Shown here: positions 22,183-35,215 of the stretch, piece by piece
How the letters are laid out: every line of letters starts with the position of its first letter
How positions within the stretch are numbered: the stretch's first letter is position 1
DNA from: Rhizopus arrhizus
Taxonomy: Eukaryota > Mucoromycota > Mucoromycetes > Mucorales > Rhizopodaceae
Assembly (NCBI GenBank): GCA_024220505.1
Contig: JAKZZE010000009.1
Coordinates: 258,001 to 322,000, forward strand
DNA length: 64,000 nt
Direction: 5' to 3'
Translations under genes and position numbers: made by a program
The notes under the pieces: generated by a model
The model's input: the letters and a program-made list of their open reading frames with translations, nothing else
The model's database searches: none
Told to the model about the DNA's origin: nothing

Positions 22183-25100
22183 TTAGAATTTATTGGGTGG
22201 TGATTGTTGTTGATTGATCACAGGGCTACCATTGGACTCATTGTTATTTGTATTCGCTGTGTTTCCGTTCGTTGCGGCTGCTGCGGCTGCTACAGCGGCG
22301 TTTCTCATTTGTAGATGGGTAAAATATCTTTGGATTTGCAATTGCTGGTTAGGGGGTAATTGTGATATGGGATAGCCCATCTGTGCAAGTTGAGCAGCAA
22401 ACATGAGTGGATTGGCTTGTGCTGCTTGTAATTGAGCTGCTACAGCCGCTTGTTGCTGTTGTTGATTGGGTAAGGTCTGTTGTGGAGAAGATTGGGGAGT
22501 GGTAGACTGCATAATGGGTCTTTGTTGTTGAGTAGGACTTTGTTGTGCAACCACAGGAGATGCAATTTGTGATGCTTGTTGATTTTCATTATTTGTCACG
22601 GCAGTAGCAGACACTATAAATAATGTTAATTATATATTTACTTCAAATGAGCATAATGGATACAGCGTACCTTGTTGTTGCTGTTGTTGTTGCTGTTGCT
22701 GTCTCTGACGAGCCAGGATCTGTGCCTGCTGTTGCAACTGCTGTTGAATCAATTGCTGCTGTAATTGTTGTATTTGCTGTTGAGCTTGTGCGGTTGCTTG
22801 TAAATTAGTAGGTAATCGAGGTGCTTGAGCTGCATTGGCATTGTTCGTAGCAGCGTTGGCATTAGCAGGTCGAACCTGCTGTTGAGCCAATTGCTGCTGC
22901 TGAGCCAACTGCTGTTGCTGCTGTTGCTGAGCCGCGGCCATAAGGACCATTTGTTGCTGCCTTAATAATTGTAGTTGGGTAGCGGGTGGGTATCGGTTAA
23001 GCTGCAAGTTAGCAGTCACGTTATTTTGAGTAGCAATTGGAATTTGAGGTGGGCGGGCATTTTGCTGAGTGGGTGTAGCTGCTGCTGCTGCCGCAGCTAC
23101 AGCCGCGGCTGTAGCAGTAGCTCTTGCTTGATTGGTTACTGCAGGGGAACCAACAGGGATATTAGGACGTGCTTGAGGAGTGGCAACAGGTGAGGGTCGT
23201 GGTGCACCCTAAATACAATGGTCAGATATGATGTTTTTATAAAAAGTAACTTACATTAGGAGTTTGTGAACCAAGTGAAATGGCTGCAGAGAGCTGTCTT
23301 TGCTCTAAAACTGCCTGAGCCATTTGTCTCTCTCTTTGTGCTTTGTGTAGACTCATCTCCATTGCTGATGGCAAACGCTGACCAGTACTGCTTAGACCGT
23401 GAGTCTCGATCGTGGACCGTGGTGGGGGTGCCGTAGTTGAGGTTGCGCTCTTGACCAGCTCTTCACGTTTTCTCTGCGTCTTTTTGATGGCTTCGAATAG
23501 ATTATATTGTCTTTGACGCTTTTGAGGTGAATCAAAGCGAGTAATGGTTGGTGGTTGAGCTCGTTTAGGGCTGAACTCTCTCTTTATTCTGGGAGCATAA
23601 AGAGTGCTGACTTGTCCTGTGACGGAGGTCAGGCCCTGACGTCTCCAGCGTTCATGACAGTCAAACGGTGTCTTCTTTTCTCCCGTGATCGGCAGACGTA
23701 CAGAATTGAGAGAGTCAGCGACAAGTTCCCAGTTAAATGAGTATTGAAGAATACAAGAGATAAGACAGACGTCGTCCTCTTCCGACCATTGTGGTGATGG
23801 GAGATACTCGCGGTTCACCGGTGGTTCTGGTTGAGAAGGATGTAAACTTGTCAAGTCTTTGGGTTTTTTTGGAGTAAACAGAGCTATGGTAAATAAATGA
23901 GCAAATTATGCTTAAAATAAACTGTACACTTACGAGAAACTAAAGGAGTTGTATCGTATCGTTCAAATCGAGGCAATTGTTCTGCCTTTGGCTTTTCTTC
24001 TTCTAAGAACCAAACAGGATCTCCATTGGCCTTTTGTTTACGAATATACCGTTTATGTGTCTTGAGATTCATGAGTCGCGTCATCCATTTAGAAATAGGT
24101 GTAATTTTGTTGTATTCTATCTCGTTGAAATATACATCATTAAATTCCGAATGAGGAGGTTCATAGAGCAACAAATCTGGAAATAATGCCGCAGGATTTA
24201 ATGAATCCAAAGAGAGAGTCAAAACAGGAATATCGGGATCCGCTTCCTTTAGGATAGTTCTATATTCTTGAATAATGTGAGATGCAATTGGTGTGGTTGG
24301 AGTAGAAGGTTCATCATCCAGGGTTTCTGATTGAACGCCCATCATGATATCTTCCTTAAGGGGCGCTTCTGAGGTTGCAGACGTATCTGGAACTAATTCA
24401 GGTCCTTCTTGCTGATCGATTTCCATTATGGTTGTTTCGGGTATATCAATGTCCATCGATGCTTCTTGCTTTATGTCAATAGGTTCAGGAATATACGTCT
24501 AATAAAAATGTCTATTAGATTCTATATGTTGATAGTCACTCATCCTCTTTTACCTTTATGCATACTGTTGATTTATCCTCTACCCAATGCCACTCCATAA
24601 CTGCTTTTGAAAGCATATAGGCCATGGCTATTTTCCATTTTCTTTCCTCTTTAAAATCTGTCTGCATCCATTTCATCTCATCCAATACAGAATCCCAATG
24701 GGTCTTTGTTCGTGGTGGTGCTTTGTGTTTCTTTAATTGGCGTAAACTCCAGCAATTCTTTTTTTGAGTGTCTCAATACGCTGAATAGTCTTGACCGCCT
24801 TCAGCTCATCTCGTGCTAATATCCAATCATGCGTTGTCAGCGTCTTTCTGGCCGTCTGTAATTGCTTATATAACGGGAAGTGTGTTGCTTTCAACTGCCA
24901 AGCATATAAATCAATACTTTCTGCATTTGAACTGAGACTATTCGCATCAGATAATTTAATTCCGTTATAAACTAGTGCTGATGCTGTCTTTGGGTCCACT
25001 GCAGTTGTTGTGGTCGCAGTCATAGTTGTAGGAGCATTTGTAGCTGTATTCGTACTTGTGGTTGTACTAGTAGCAATATTATTATTCTCTGAAACAACAG

Positions 25101-25839
25101 GTAGTTTTTCTACTATTGGTGTCTGTTTTGGTGATGTCGCCTTTTCTTTAAGACTTGATAACATTAAATCTTTTTGCTAATGATAATAACAAGAAATAAA
25201 AAATAAATAAATATATTTAAATTCGCTAGATTATCATACAAAATGCAACTTACATCAAGACTAGATAGGATTTCATCTACACTTTTTGGCCTTACTGCTC
25301 CACTCACACCACGAGTGACCATCCTGACAGGAGGAGATACGACGCGACGTGATGGTGAAACAGGTTGCTCTGATGGTGATGAAGGTGCTGAGCTTTCTTT
25401 TAAAGATTTTATATTACTTTTTTTTTTTTCACGGTTAGCTCAAACCTTTTGATTTCATGTATTATTTATACCTTAATTTAAATTTATCGAGATAGGCGTT
25501 CCATTTATCTTGATCCATTTGAGTGACATCTCCTCCTTTCAAAAATGTCATGAAACTTTCTGTTTCATCTGTATGGCCTTCACCTGTCATAGTAAACAGT
25601 TCTTTGAGTAACATTTCTCTGTGTATAATAATCGTCCTGTTGCAGTGTTATTTGCCACTATTCTTGTCTATTCTCATTTTTATTTACCTTATTTTCTTTT
25701 TTCTTTCTTCTTCCGCATTATTACGAAGCCTTTGTATGTTTTTCTATATTAAATAAAGTTAAGATATTATTATTTTTTTATTAATAAATAATATTACCTC
25801 CTGTGTATCAAGTATATCCATATCTGTAGTGGTAGCCAT
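22183..25839 (-). CDS. EAF1/VID21-like NuA4 histone acetyltransferase subunit (HSA + SANT), apparent frameshift
   Basis: This multi-exon gene starts at ATG 25839-25837 (MATTTDMDILDTQE). It codes a Ser/Pro/Thr-rich N-terminus and an HSA domain around 24.54-24.71 kb (KKHKAPPRTKTHWDSVLDEM, KWMQTDFKEERKWKIAMAYM). An acidic middle follows, then a SANT domain at about 23.65-23.80 kb (SPQWSEEDDVCLISCILQYS, FNWELVADSLNS, CHERWRRQG), and a long Gln/Ala-rich tail ending at 22183. HSA followed by SANT with a glutamine-rich tail is the Eaf1/Vid21 (p400-like without ATPase) arrangement; the protein scaffolds NuA4. Just before HSA the frame is lost at a run of seven T (24759-24765 on +); eight would restore it. 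No intron explains the break. It may be an assembly error. Confidence 0.82.
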
Positions 25840-26641
25840 AAATAGAGAGGAGTATATGTGTATTTGTATAAATAGTATGTGTGACTTTAATAAGAAAAAA
25901 AAAGGAGGATCTATGATGATAAATATAAAATAAGCTAAATGTTCAATTTTTGCATTGTATCACACATCAATAAAGAGAGTAAGAGTAAGTAAAGTAGATG
26001 ATGATTATCACAAGCCACGACCCAACTTTTTTTTTTTTTTGCTTTCATTTTTTATTGTATTCCACAATAGGAAATTTAAAAAAGAGAGTGCAAAAAAAAT
26101 TTTCTCATTTTTTTTTAAAAAAAGTCTTCGTTTTTCCCCCTTCATCTTGCAAGATGAAGAAAAGAAAAAAGTAAAAAGTTTTTTTGTTGTGCTGTGCTAG
26201 TTTGATAAAAGGAATAAAATATTAAAATAAATACTTACTGTTAGAGGAGTTGAAGAGAATAAGAGTAAGAGAGAGAGTATTTTTATAGGTTATCTTCAAC
26301 TTGTATTTTTTTTCTTTTTTTACTCTTTTACTGGGGGGTGGAGAAAAAAAAGTACAACATGATTGACGCGCATCCCAAGAATGCAATGATGACGTAATAT
26401 CGTTAGTGACGTTTTTTTTATTTTACATGAAACCCACCCACATACAAAAAAAGAAAATGTCAATGTTATTTTACAAAAATGTTTTTATTTATGCAAACAA
26501 ATGAAAAGAAAGCATTTTTAAATAATTTATGAGTAAAGGAGAGTAGTGAGGCATTTTAGAAGATATTGCTATTTTCTATAAAATACGCTCATGTTTTAAA
26601 GGAAAGATGCCTATGATCATGTATTAGATTATGTTTTAGTG
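25840..26641. other. EAF1-like promoter / HAD gene 3' region
   Basis: About 800 bases rich in A and T runs (26028-26040, 26096-26121, 26300-26320). The end nearest the HAD gene should contain its 3' UTR. No additional gene is supported. Confidence 0.4.
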
Positions 26642-27855
26642 TTAAATTTCAGGGAAAATACTTACACGTCGACTAGCTTCTTCAAGATCACTATCAGTTA
26701 GTCTATGATCATCATCACTAGGAATTTCATAAACACCACCCAAAATGACATATGGGCGGTAAGCAAAGAGGTTAAGGTCACTCATTTCAGTGACACCAGA
26801 GAGAACAAGAACAGGATCGATTTCAGAGCTAATACCGGCAACGATACTATTTAAAGAAAAGTTAGATTTCATGGTACATAAATAATAAAAAAAATACTTT
26901 ACTCAGTATCCATACGATCACCAACAATACATGTTTCCAAACGGCTCAAACCAAGAACACGCTGAGCATAACGCATGATCAAAGCAGAAGGCTTACCACA
27001 GAAGAAGGCCTTGGTCTTGGTGACTAGTTCAACACAAGCTGTAAGAGCACCAGTGGCAGGAATCTTTGCACCTTGTGAGTTCAAGTTTTCAGTATCCAAG
27101 TTGGTAGCGATCAATTTGGCACCGTTTTGGACCAATTGTACAGCCTTAGTTAGCTTCTCAAAGTTATAAGTAGCAGATTCACCCAAGACAACATAATCGG
27201 GATTGTGGTCGTTCATGAAAAAACCCTTATCGTAAAGAGCATAAGCAAGACCGGGTTCACCAATGATGTAAACAGTACCTCCCTATGATTAAATTTATAA
27301 GAAACCTTTCATTTCTCTCTTTCTCTCCTAAACTTACTTCAGGCATTTGAGAGGCAAGAAAGTAAGCTGTGGCTTGACCAGAAGTAAAGAAGTGATCCTC
27401 AGTAACATCAATACCAAGTCGTTGTAACTTTTGTTGTAATTCACGAGGAGTAGGAGCAGAGTTATTTGTCAAGAAAAGGAATTTTTTGTTGTTCTTTTGC
27501 AAGAATTCAACAAATTCTTTTGCACCAGGCAACAAGTTGTTTCCCTAAATTATTCATTAGTTTATGCTTTATTAAAACCTAAACTTACGTGATAAATAAC
27601 ACCATCCATATCAATAATGTAACCCTTCTTGTTACGAATAGCCTCCAAACGTTCAGTATGAACCACAGGATCGCGCAACAAAGCCCAATCTCTTGTAGAA
27701 ACACCATTTTCACCTTGAATACCGTGTTGAGAAGAACCTTGGTGAGCCAATTGTGCAGCAAAATTAGCAGCCAAATCGCGGTTTTGACTTGTGCTATGAT
27801 CAACAGAGGGTGTTGTAGCATTGGGTGTAGAAGAAGTAGGTGTAGCAGCAGACAT
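26642..27855 (-). CDS. HAD-superfamily IIA (NagD/PHO13-type) phosphatase
   Basis: Four or five exons on the minus strand start at ATG 27855-27853. After a Thr/Ser/Gln-rich N-terminal stretch of about 60 residues comes HAD motif I in KGYIIDMDGVIYHGN. The two aspartates (nucleophile and acid/base) are present. Motif II is FLFLTNNSA. The C2-type cap region follows (YVVLGESATYNFEKLTKAVQ), then motif III lysine in FFCGKPSALIM and motif IV CIVGDRMDTD ending in the metal-binding aspartates. The C-terminal exon reads DPVLVLSGVTEM ... PYVILGGVYEI. Family members dephosphorylate small metabolites (2-phosphoglycolate, 4-nitrophenyl phosphate in vitro, nucleotides). DMDGV with NagD-like spacing fits NagD best; the substrate cannot be read from sequence. 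Confidence 0.88.
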
Positions 27856-28404
27856 ATTGAATATTTTGTATAAAAGAACAAAAAAAAAAGAAAAAATTAT
27901 GCATGGGAATCGTTTATATACTCTATCGTCAACCTTTTTTTTTTTTACTCGTTCGCTGGGGTTTACTATTTACGGTTTAAACCTAAATGAGGACTGTTAT
28001 CATGATATGAATCAATAAGGTACGTCATTTTCTTTATTGTTGATTCAATTCAACACTCCTTCAACCAAAAGAGTGTGTATGTATGCTTCTGCTAATTAAA
28101 AATTAACTCAGATTAGAAGACGGAGTTAAAAATTCACGAAAACATTATCTCAACAAAAACCCTTCGGTTTTGCTCGTGCTTAATTTTTTAACTTTAGTGT
28201 ATTTTTTTATTAAGATTTCAAGTTGATAGAAATTACGTAATTGAAAAGTAGTACAAGATATATGCATTTTAATCCATTCTGAGCAATAACCTTAATCTAA
28301 TAAATCAACAGCAGCTAAAAATTACAAGTTAGTACCATTGCAATTAATTTTCTATAATAGTTTACATTGGAATAATAAGCAAGCCATCATGATAGAAATC
28401 ATGC
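27856..28404. other. HAD gene promoter / LtrA-like gene 3' region
   Basis: A/T-rich with poly-T at about 27932-27943. No ORF with family features was found. Confidence 0.4.
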
Positions 28405-31356
28405 TCAACGGATCCAGGTTATCAAAAGTAGTGGCTGAAAGTGCAAAAAATATGATTGCATTGAGGAATCTTGATGCACAGATGATATGAGACCTGTGAT
28501 GAGCTTTTTGTGATTGTTATTATTTTGTTTGTCACGAAAAGGGAAAACTTCTATATTCTTCTTACCTCCTTTCACAGGTGTGTTGACCAACTTGATAAAT
28601 GCATTAAAGCAGAGAATAAGACCAGCTGTCACCCAAAAGAATCGAATAACAAATGTTTCTGATATTTCATGGCCAGATTCACTAGACGATGACGATGCCT
28701 CACTTGCCTCAGCAGATAATCTAGCCAAATGGCTTGTTACTTCTACTGTTTCGGTTTTTTTCATTCGTTCTGCAAGAATGTCAATAAGAGTAGTTAAAGC
28801 AGTACCAAATGCGACTTGAACGAGATGTAAAGGAAAATGAAGGTACATCCAAAGCGAACTCATCTTTGTCTTGGCTACAAACTATATAAAAAGAACGTGT
28901 GAACTTGGTTCCTTTTTTTGGAATACGCGTAATTCTATTTACTTCTCCACTGAAATCGTCAAAATACATAAAGAAATAACAAAAGATGATTGCAACACTA
29001 AACATTGTTGCAGCCCTAAATAAAATTCAATTTAGCCTTCTTCTTTCTTTTCTTTTCTAAAAGACCTACATGACACTTGGGACAGGATTTGAAGCTTCAC
29101 TTAATCCAACTGACTCCGCTACAGTTTCAATAAAACCCATACAATTCTCACCCAAAACGATCAATGTAAACAAACCAAAACGCTCTCCTAAATGGGAAGC
29201 GGCGAGTGATACACGACTGTTTGTTTGGAGGAAAAGGTGAACCAACAATTCTAATCCGATACTCAAATACCAAAGAACGTAGCGCTTGGCCATATCCTCA
29301 GGGGAAATATACAATAGAGAAACACCCCACATAATAATAGAAATAGCACTGGCCGCAACATAAGCGCCAAGAGGTCGACGTGATGATTTAAAATGGGTTC
29401 CTAATGATACGGAAAAGATTACGGCATATTGAACGAGGATGACTGCTTTCATGACTACAAAATTATGTTGGACAAATGATAACGATAGTATATAAATGAT
29501 CTTACTGATATAACCGATTATAAACCATTTAGGGCTTGTATCATAAGTAGGACTTGAACCAGCCATGATGACTAAGATAGATATGTAAGGTAATTGTTTT
29601 TACTGCTAGAGAATAAAGATATATTTACTTAAACCACAAAGTTCGATGATTTTGTAGATATGGTGAACAACATCACCACTGTCATATCGAGAGGAATACC
29701 TAATACAAACAATGTAAGTTTCATCTTCTTTTGGGAAAAGTATAGAAATAGACAAAGGGAAACACGATACAATACAAAGCACTGGAACACCAAGTCCACC
29801 ACATAACAACAAACCAAGCAACATATTTACCCATCAGTGTAGATGATGTAATATGTGTAGCGCCCGTAAAGTTACTATGAAACTAATATGTTAAGGGTCC
29901 TGAAATGTGTCTAAAATTCATGCTAGCCTCATTTGTACCTAAGCCATCCTACATAAAACACATCACCCAATAACTCCACCCAGGTGGCGGAGGATTCTTC
30001 ACCTATTTCATCTGACAAATCGGGATCAGGCACTCTATGAAAGTAAAGTTAAAATCTATTTCACAAGCTTTTCTCTTTTCTTTTCTTTTTTTTTTTTTCT
30101 TACATAAACAAAGCTCTTCTTTGCTTGGGAGTATGTTCTAAAGTGTGTTTAATATATTCAATTTGCAAGTAAATATTTTCATTGAGTTCAATGAAAATGT
30201 CTTCAGGGTTTTCACTCTCCTTTGACCCATCAGGGACTGTAAGGTGATTGGAAGACAGTTGTTTTTGAGGAACAACTACAGCAGGTGTAGTAGGAGAGGT
30301 AGTAGTGATCGTAGGTTTGGCTCCTTCAGTAGAAATCGTTGGCTTTTCTGCTTTTTCATTGGCAGACTTGTTATCACCGGCCGTGCTTTCCGTAGGGGGA
30401 GTCTCGATGGATCTAGTAGCTTCATCATCATGATGAATGATATTATGTACTTTCTCACGTAAATCAAGAGAGCTACTATCTCCTAAATGAAAAAAGTATA
30501 AGTTATCTGTGCTTTAAATGCAAAGGTTTTTTTTACTTGAGCTGTCATGTAGTTTTTTCAAATCGACCGTTTTATGAATTTTAACAGAAAAGGTTCTCTT
30601 TGTCTTTTCCAAGAAATCAATAAATTCATCCATTTCATGAAAGCGTTTAATTGTAGCCATTTCTCCTTCAGTCAATTCAAGCTACATGTGTTTTATAATT
30701 AGTTTATTCTTTTTTTTTCTTTGATGTAGACCACTTACAGGCTCTTTTAATTCTTGAAGTTTTTCATCTGTGAATTCAATATCTTGGTCACCCACAAGAT
30801 GGCGGAAATGAACAACTATCAATAGAAAAATACTTTAATCATATTGCTCTTGTCTAATTGATTACTCTTATTAACCTATTCTAACTTGAACATCGTCACT
30901 ATTAACAATAATAATGTTAGAATGATTAGAAAGCAACTATATTTTACATATTTACATGATGGATTCTTCATTCAAGTTTTCAACATCATTGATAGAAGCA
31001 GCCGATTCCGGATGCTTTTCATTCCATTCTCTTCTTTCAAGTTCATAAGCTTCTTCACGTTGATGATGCAACTTGAGTTCCTTGAATGGATGTAAAAGCA
31101 CATCACCAATAGTTTCTGTACCGTGTCTTCTCAAAGGCTTTCCTGCAGGGTCATGAAGGGGAGTGACGGCATGATCGTGTTGTCTTGGATGATGTTGAAA
31201 GTGAGAGAGTCTTCGGATGGATCTTCCATCCATAGAACGAGCAGTAGATCGACTTGTCGTACGCTCTATTTCTTCTAAAGATGATCTTCTTACATGTGAT
31301 GGTCTTCTGGTCCCTCTAAAGGCGGGGCCTTGACCTCCTCTTGGATCTTGATACAT
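28405..31356 (-). CDS. Low-temperature-requirement A (LtrA)-family multi-spanning membrane protein
   Basis: A multi-exon gene on the minus strand. The N-terminal part is cytosolic and charged (MYQDPRGGQGPAFRGTRRPS, TETIGDVLLHPFKELKLH), followed by a Thr/Pro/Ser-rich linker. From about 30.0 kb down the protein is hydrophobic with the LtrA landmarks WVELLGDVFYVGWL, NFTGATHITS, KYVAWFVVMWWTW, and the diagnostic ASHLGERFGLFTLIVLGENCMG at about 29.14-29.22 kb. The last exons (FVIRFFWVTAGLILCFNAF) carry the final membrane segments; the stop is at 28405. LtrA was named from a Listeria mutant unable to grow in the cold; the molecular function is unknown. Splice sites are GT-AG. A further non-coding or coding upstream exon is possible, because a TAG acceptor lies just before the chosen ATG (31356-31354). 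Confidence 0.8.
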
Positions 31357-32060
31357 TTGGTATAGGTGACTGGTATAGTTGTCTACAAAAAAAAGAAAAA
31401 GAAAAAAAGGAGAAAAAAAGGGTCGAAAAGTAAAAAGTTTTCCGATTATTCCATTGTCAATCATTAATTGTACAATTCTTGGGAAATCACCAAATCAAAT
31501 AAGGCAAGTTAGTAGCACACATACTTTCTTTTTCTCTTTTAAAAGTAAAGAAAAGATCAACGTTTTGTAAAGCGTTGATATAACAATGACTATACATGTT
31601 CAGTAATTTACTATTGCAGTATAAATTGTCTATTTATTTCTTTTTTTTTTTTTTTTTGCTGTACATAAACAAATGGAAACTAAACTTTTGTCATTTTATA
31701 GCACCATTCTTTGATGTAACACGGATGCTTAGCCACTTTACTTTATTTTAAAGTATATTCACTTTACAAACTATTCAAGAACGTATATTTTTTTCAACCT
31801 TTTCTTTTCTCTTTTATATATTTGTATTCTTTGGTTGAGAAAGAAAAAAAAAAAAAGATTGCTTTCTTTTAAAAAAGGCACAAAAAGTTAAATTAAACCA
31901 GTTAGGGGTCTGAGTTGATTATATTCATTTTGTATCACTCTGTTTCATTTTAGACATTTAAAGCATTTTTTCTTTTTTTGGATTTAACTAAATATTGGTT
32001 ATTAACCGTAAGTTTGTGGGCTGAGTTTTATTTTTTGCGGATCGAACTTTTTAACAAAAC
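31357..32060. other. intergenic, no gene seen
   Basis: Contains the probable promoter of the LtrA-like gene, T runs at 31640-31657 and A runs near 31842-31854. No coding signal. Confidence 0.4.
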
Positions 32061-33300
32061 ATGAGCATTACTTTAATAGAGCAGGTCATTTGAAAAGAAT
32101 ACAACGAAATTAACGCCAAGGAATTAATGGAAATCATTGATGATTTGGAGAATATTGAAATCTGTTATTCAGAGAATCCAACAAACCCATTCCCCTCCAA
32201 TACACCAAAATTATTAATTAAATATCGCAAATACCAAATTCGAGAATCGATAGTTAAAAAAAAAATTAAAATTAGTGAGTAATAACAAAATATGATTGCT
32301 TCTAGCAGAAGATTAAATAAATTTTTAATATTTCTTGGATAGTTATATAGATCTTATACAATTTTTAAACACTGTATACGTGCCTTTGGATCCCAGCAAT
32401 GTTGAGATTTATGAAAACCTTTGTTTAAGTATGAATGATATACTTGCTTCAGCCTGGAAATATTCATGCTTGTCTCAAGAGAAAACGATCGTTGATTTTG
32501 ACAAATGGTGTTCCAATTACAGCATTCACTTCTAGAAAGCTGCTATAAAAAGAATAAATAACCCAGAAGATTCAAGAAACTCTATTGGAATATTGTATGA
32601 CTTAAAAAGGGGATGCACAGGTAAAACAAATTTATTTTTTTAATTATTTTTTATTTATGCGGTTGTCATAAAATAAATTGTCGAATATTGACTCCAGTAT
32701 CAAGGTCTGGTTCAAAGTGTAAAAGTGACAATGATAGATTAATAGGGTATACTCGAAAATCTACAGGAACAGAGGACGGTGAAACGCGTATTATTTTATT
32801 AAATTAATATGTCAACGATTAAAAGAGAGATCACTAGTAGACCAGATTCTCGTGTCTGTATGTTCAAATACTAGTGATCCATTCTTGGAAAGAAATGTTG
32901 ACAAAACTTAATGTTAATGGTAATATCCAAGATAAAAGAGTTAAGTCTAGTTTATTAAGGAGCAGTACTAATATTAATTTTCTCAGACATGTTGAAGTAT
33001 ATTGCAAATAAAAAAAAAAAGCTTGTCTTCTAGCATTAAGTTACGCTGGTCTTGTTACAAAACCAAGTTATTTAAAACCTTTTGAGGTTAATTTGAAATA
33101 ATATAATCAGATTAAAGCGATTAACTAACAAATTTTAACGGTAATAATAGTAGCATTGAAAAAATAATTGTTGATAACCTCCCAAACACCAATATTATTA
33201 ATGTGCTTGAACAGAGTGAGCTTTTGCAAGAATCTTTAAAGCTAGAGGCTTTAATTGCAGACAAGAGTCACATCAAAGATCAAAATGAAGTTATTTAATT
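32061..33300 (+). pseudogene. fossil of an unrecognised protein gene
   Basis: Broken frames read in sense on the + strand: a first piece from ATG 32061 with an early stop, continuing NAKELMEIIDDLENIEICYS to about 32280; then SYIDLIQFLNTVYVPLDPSN ... ASAWKYSCLSQEKTIVDFDKWCS to 32535, resuming after one stop (AAIKRINNPEDSRNSIGILYD). The residue pattern looks like a real decayed protein rather than noise. I do not recognise the family. Multicopy Mucorales proteins of unknown function often decay like this beside transposons. Confidence 0.3.
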
Positions 33301-33639
33301 TTTAAAGTTACCGCTGTATTTGTCTATTATTATTACTTGTAATTATATCAATACATAACATATCAATTTTGGATACTTACTAAAAAACAACCATATATCG
33401 TTACTATTTATATTTATTTATAAAAAACTACACATCATTCTAATATTGAAAAGTAAAGATATATTTCAAGTAGTAAAACTATGGTTTGCTTAATAAGTTT
33501 AATTCTATTATTTTTATATTGTATTTTCTTTGTAAATGGTGTTTTTATCTAGATGTCGCACAGAGACGTACACCTTTTACTGGTAATATGTAAGAAAAAA
33601 TGGAAAAGGAAATACGTGTAACAGTAAATGAGGTTAGAC

Positions 33640-35215
33640 ACTCTGCTATGAGGTGTTTGTACAGCAACTGTTGTTTTCAAATTTAATTTTATGAATAAGA
33701 CAAGTGGTTCTTGCGGCTACTTCTTGTGGCCAGTACTGCTGATCATCAAAAACAAACTTCCAGTAGAAATTCCAAAGGGACAGGAGAGTACAGGGGACTA
33801 TATCGAGAAACTTGAGTGAGAGTGATGTGATAATCGAGGGGTCAGACAAGCTAGGGCGAGCAATGGTAGCAAAGGTAAGAGTTGAGGGGTTAATTAAAAA
33901 CCTATTGATGATTGTTTGTCAAATTTCTTTTCGGAGAGGACAAGACAGGATGAAATGTTCTTCTGTATCAATGCCACCACAGTAAATACAGGATGGATCA
34001 GAAAATTTCGCTGACATGATGTGATGCAGAAAATTTTTGCAGGGGAGCTTACGATGGTATAAACACCAAAAAATAATGTGAGCACAGTGAGAAAGAGACA
34101 TATCCCAAAAATGACTCCAGTCTTGATGATTAAACCGAGGGTATAAACCTGGCAAAGTGGAAAATTCTGGGGGCTGAGAGGCACAGAACCATTTAGTCTT
34201 CAAGGGAATTACAGGAGTACTCTCAAGAAGAGGGCCACCTAAAATAGAGTTAAAAGAGGAGGTCGAAAGTGTGAGGATTAGCCATGCGAAAGAGTTGGCG
34301 TGTAGACCTCTATGAGGACATTTGAAACTTTGGAAGAAGGGTGTTTTTTGGGTCTGACAGAGAACAAGCAAATCAAAACATTGGTTCACGCGGTAGCGGA
34401 GCGGATTGGATGGAGAGAGTAGCCGACGATTAAGTTTTCCGCAGGATGGATCAATAATGTAAGCGTGCTTGACTAGCATGCTTGCCCAACGTGAAGGACG
34501 ACAACCAAGATGTGGCGCGATAATGTCGGGACAAATGCGAGTCAAGGAAAATTCATTGACCATATTCGAATTAAAGACGCTTCAATCAACCTCGTAATCA
34601 ATTTTATCTATCGTAATAAAAAAAGCTTTGAAGCAGCCCAGTGACTTGAGGGTAGTCAATCAGTGATCAGGAAGCAAAAGAGAAAGTAGACGAGAAATTG
34701 AATAGGAAAAATGGCTCATGCAGTGTCGAAGAATGTTAGTGACAAAAGTGTCATAGAGCGGTTCGTCATTCTAAGGAAGTAGCAAAGGTTGAAGCCAGCG
34801 AGGTTGCAATGCAGCATGTTGATTACCAGGGTCGATAAAAGCAATGACACCTTCCTTGCGTGGGTGTTGACAGGACTGAAGCTAACAGCTGGAAAATATT
34901 TCCGTGAGATAAACTTGATGATGGAAGAATAAACTTGAGCAAAAAATGATATCAGAAGCGAGACAACGTGAATAGGATGACAAATTGGACTCATGACCAG
35001 AGAATTGGCAACTGAGCTTCTACCCAAAATAGAAAGGTTGTGTTGATTGAGTTTTGAGTACGATTTGCAGTTTCGAGAGGGTATCTGAGAGGAAAGCTGT
35101 GAGTAACTTTCAGTAACGCATCTCTTGCACGCCAAATCACAGCTGCTGCTGTCATGTCCTATAAATCGTAGAGAAAGTCCGTATAGTTCAGCTAGAGTTT
35201 TGATTCCCACTTATT
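33640..35215 (-). pseudogene. decayed LINE ORF2 fragment (thumb to zinc-binding C-terminus)
   Basis: On the minus strand, frames with stops align in order to the complete LINE at 41.6-47.1 kb. The post-RT part is LSILGRSSVANSLVMS at about 35.0 kb, matching LSVRGRATIVNSLILS there, then a conserved linker (34.8-34.9 kb). The tail domain from 34563 down contains LGCRPSRWASMLVKHAYII, WSHFWDMSLSHCAHIIFWCLYHRKLP, and the C-terminal zinc cluster CIYCGGIDTEEHFILSC. A short final piece is at 33849-33646 (FLDIVPCTLLSLWNFYWKFVFDDQ). The endonuclease and RT core are missing. I could not find a convincing target duplication. Confidence 0.7.

Noticed and set aside
20000..23200. Trinucleotide CAG/CTG-like runs in the EAF1-like tail (22.67-22.95 kb) as an unstable repeat locus
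   Set aside because: The runs are short, mixed Gln codons encoding an ordinary polyglutamine tail. There is no pure long repeat.
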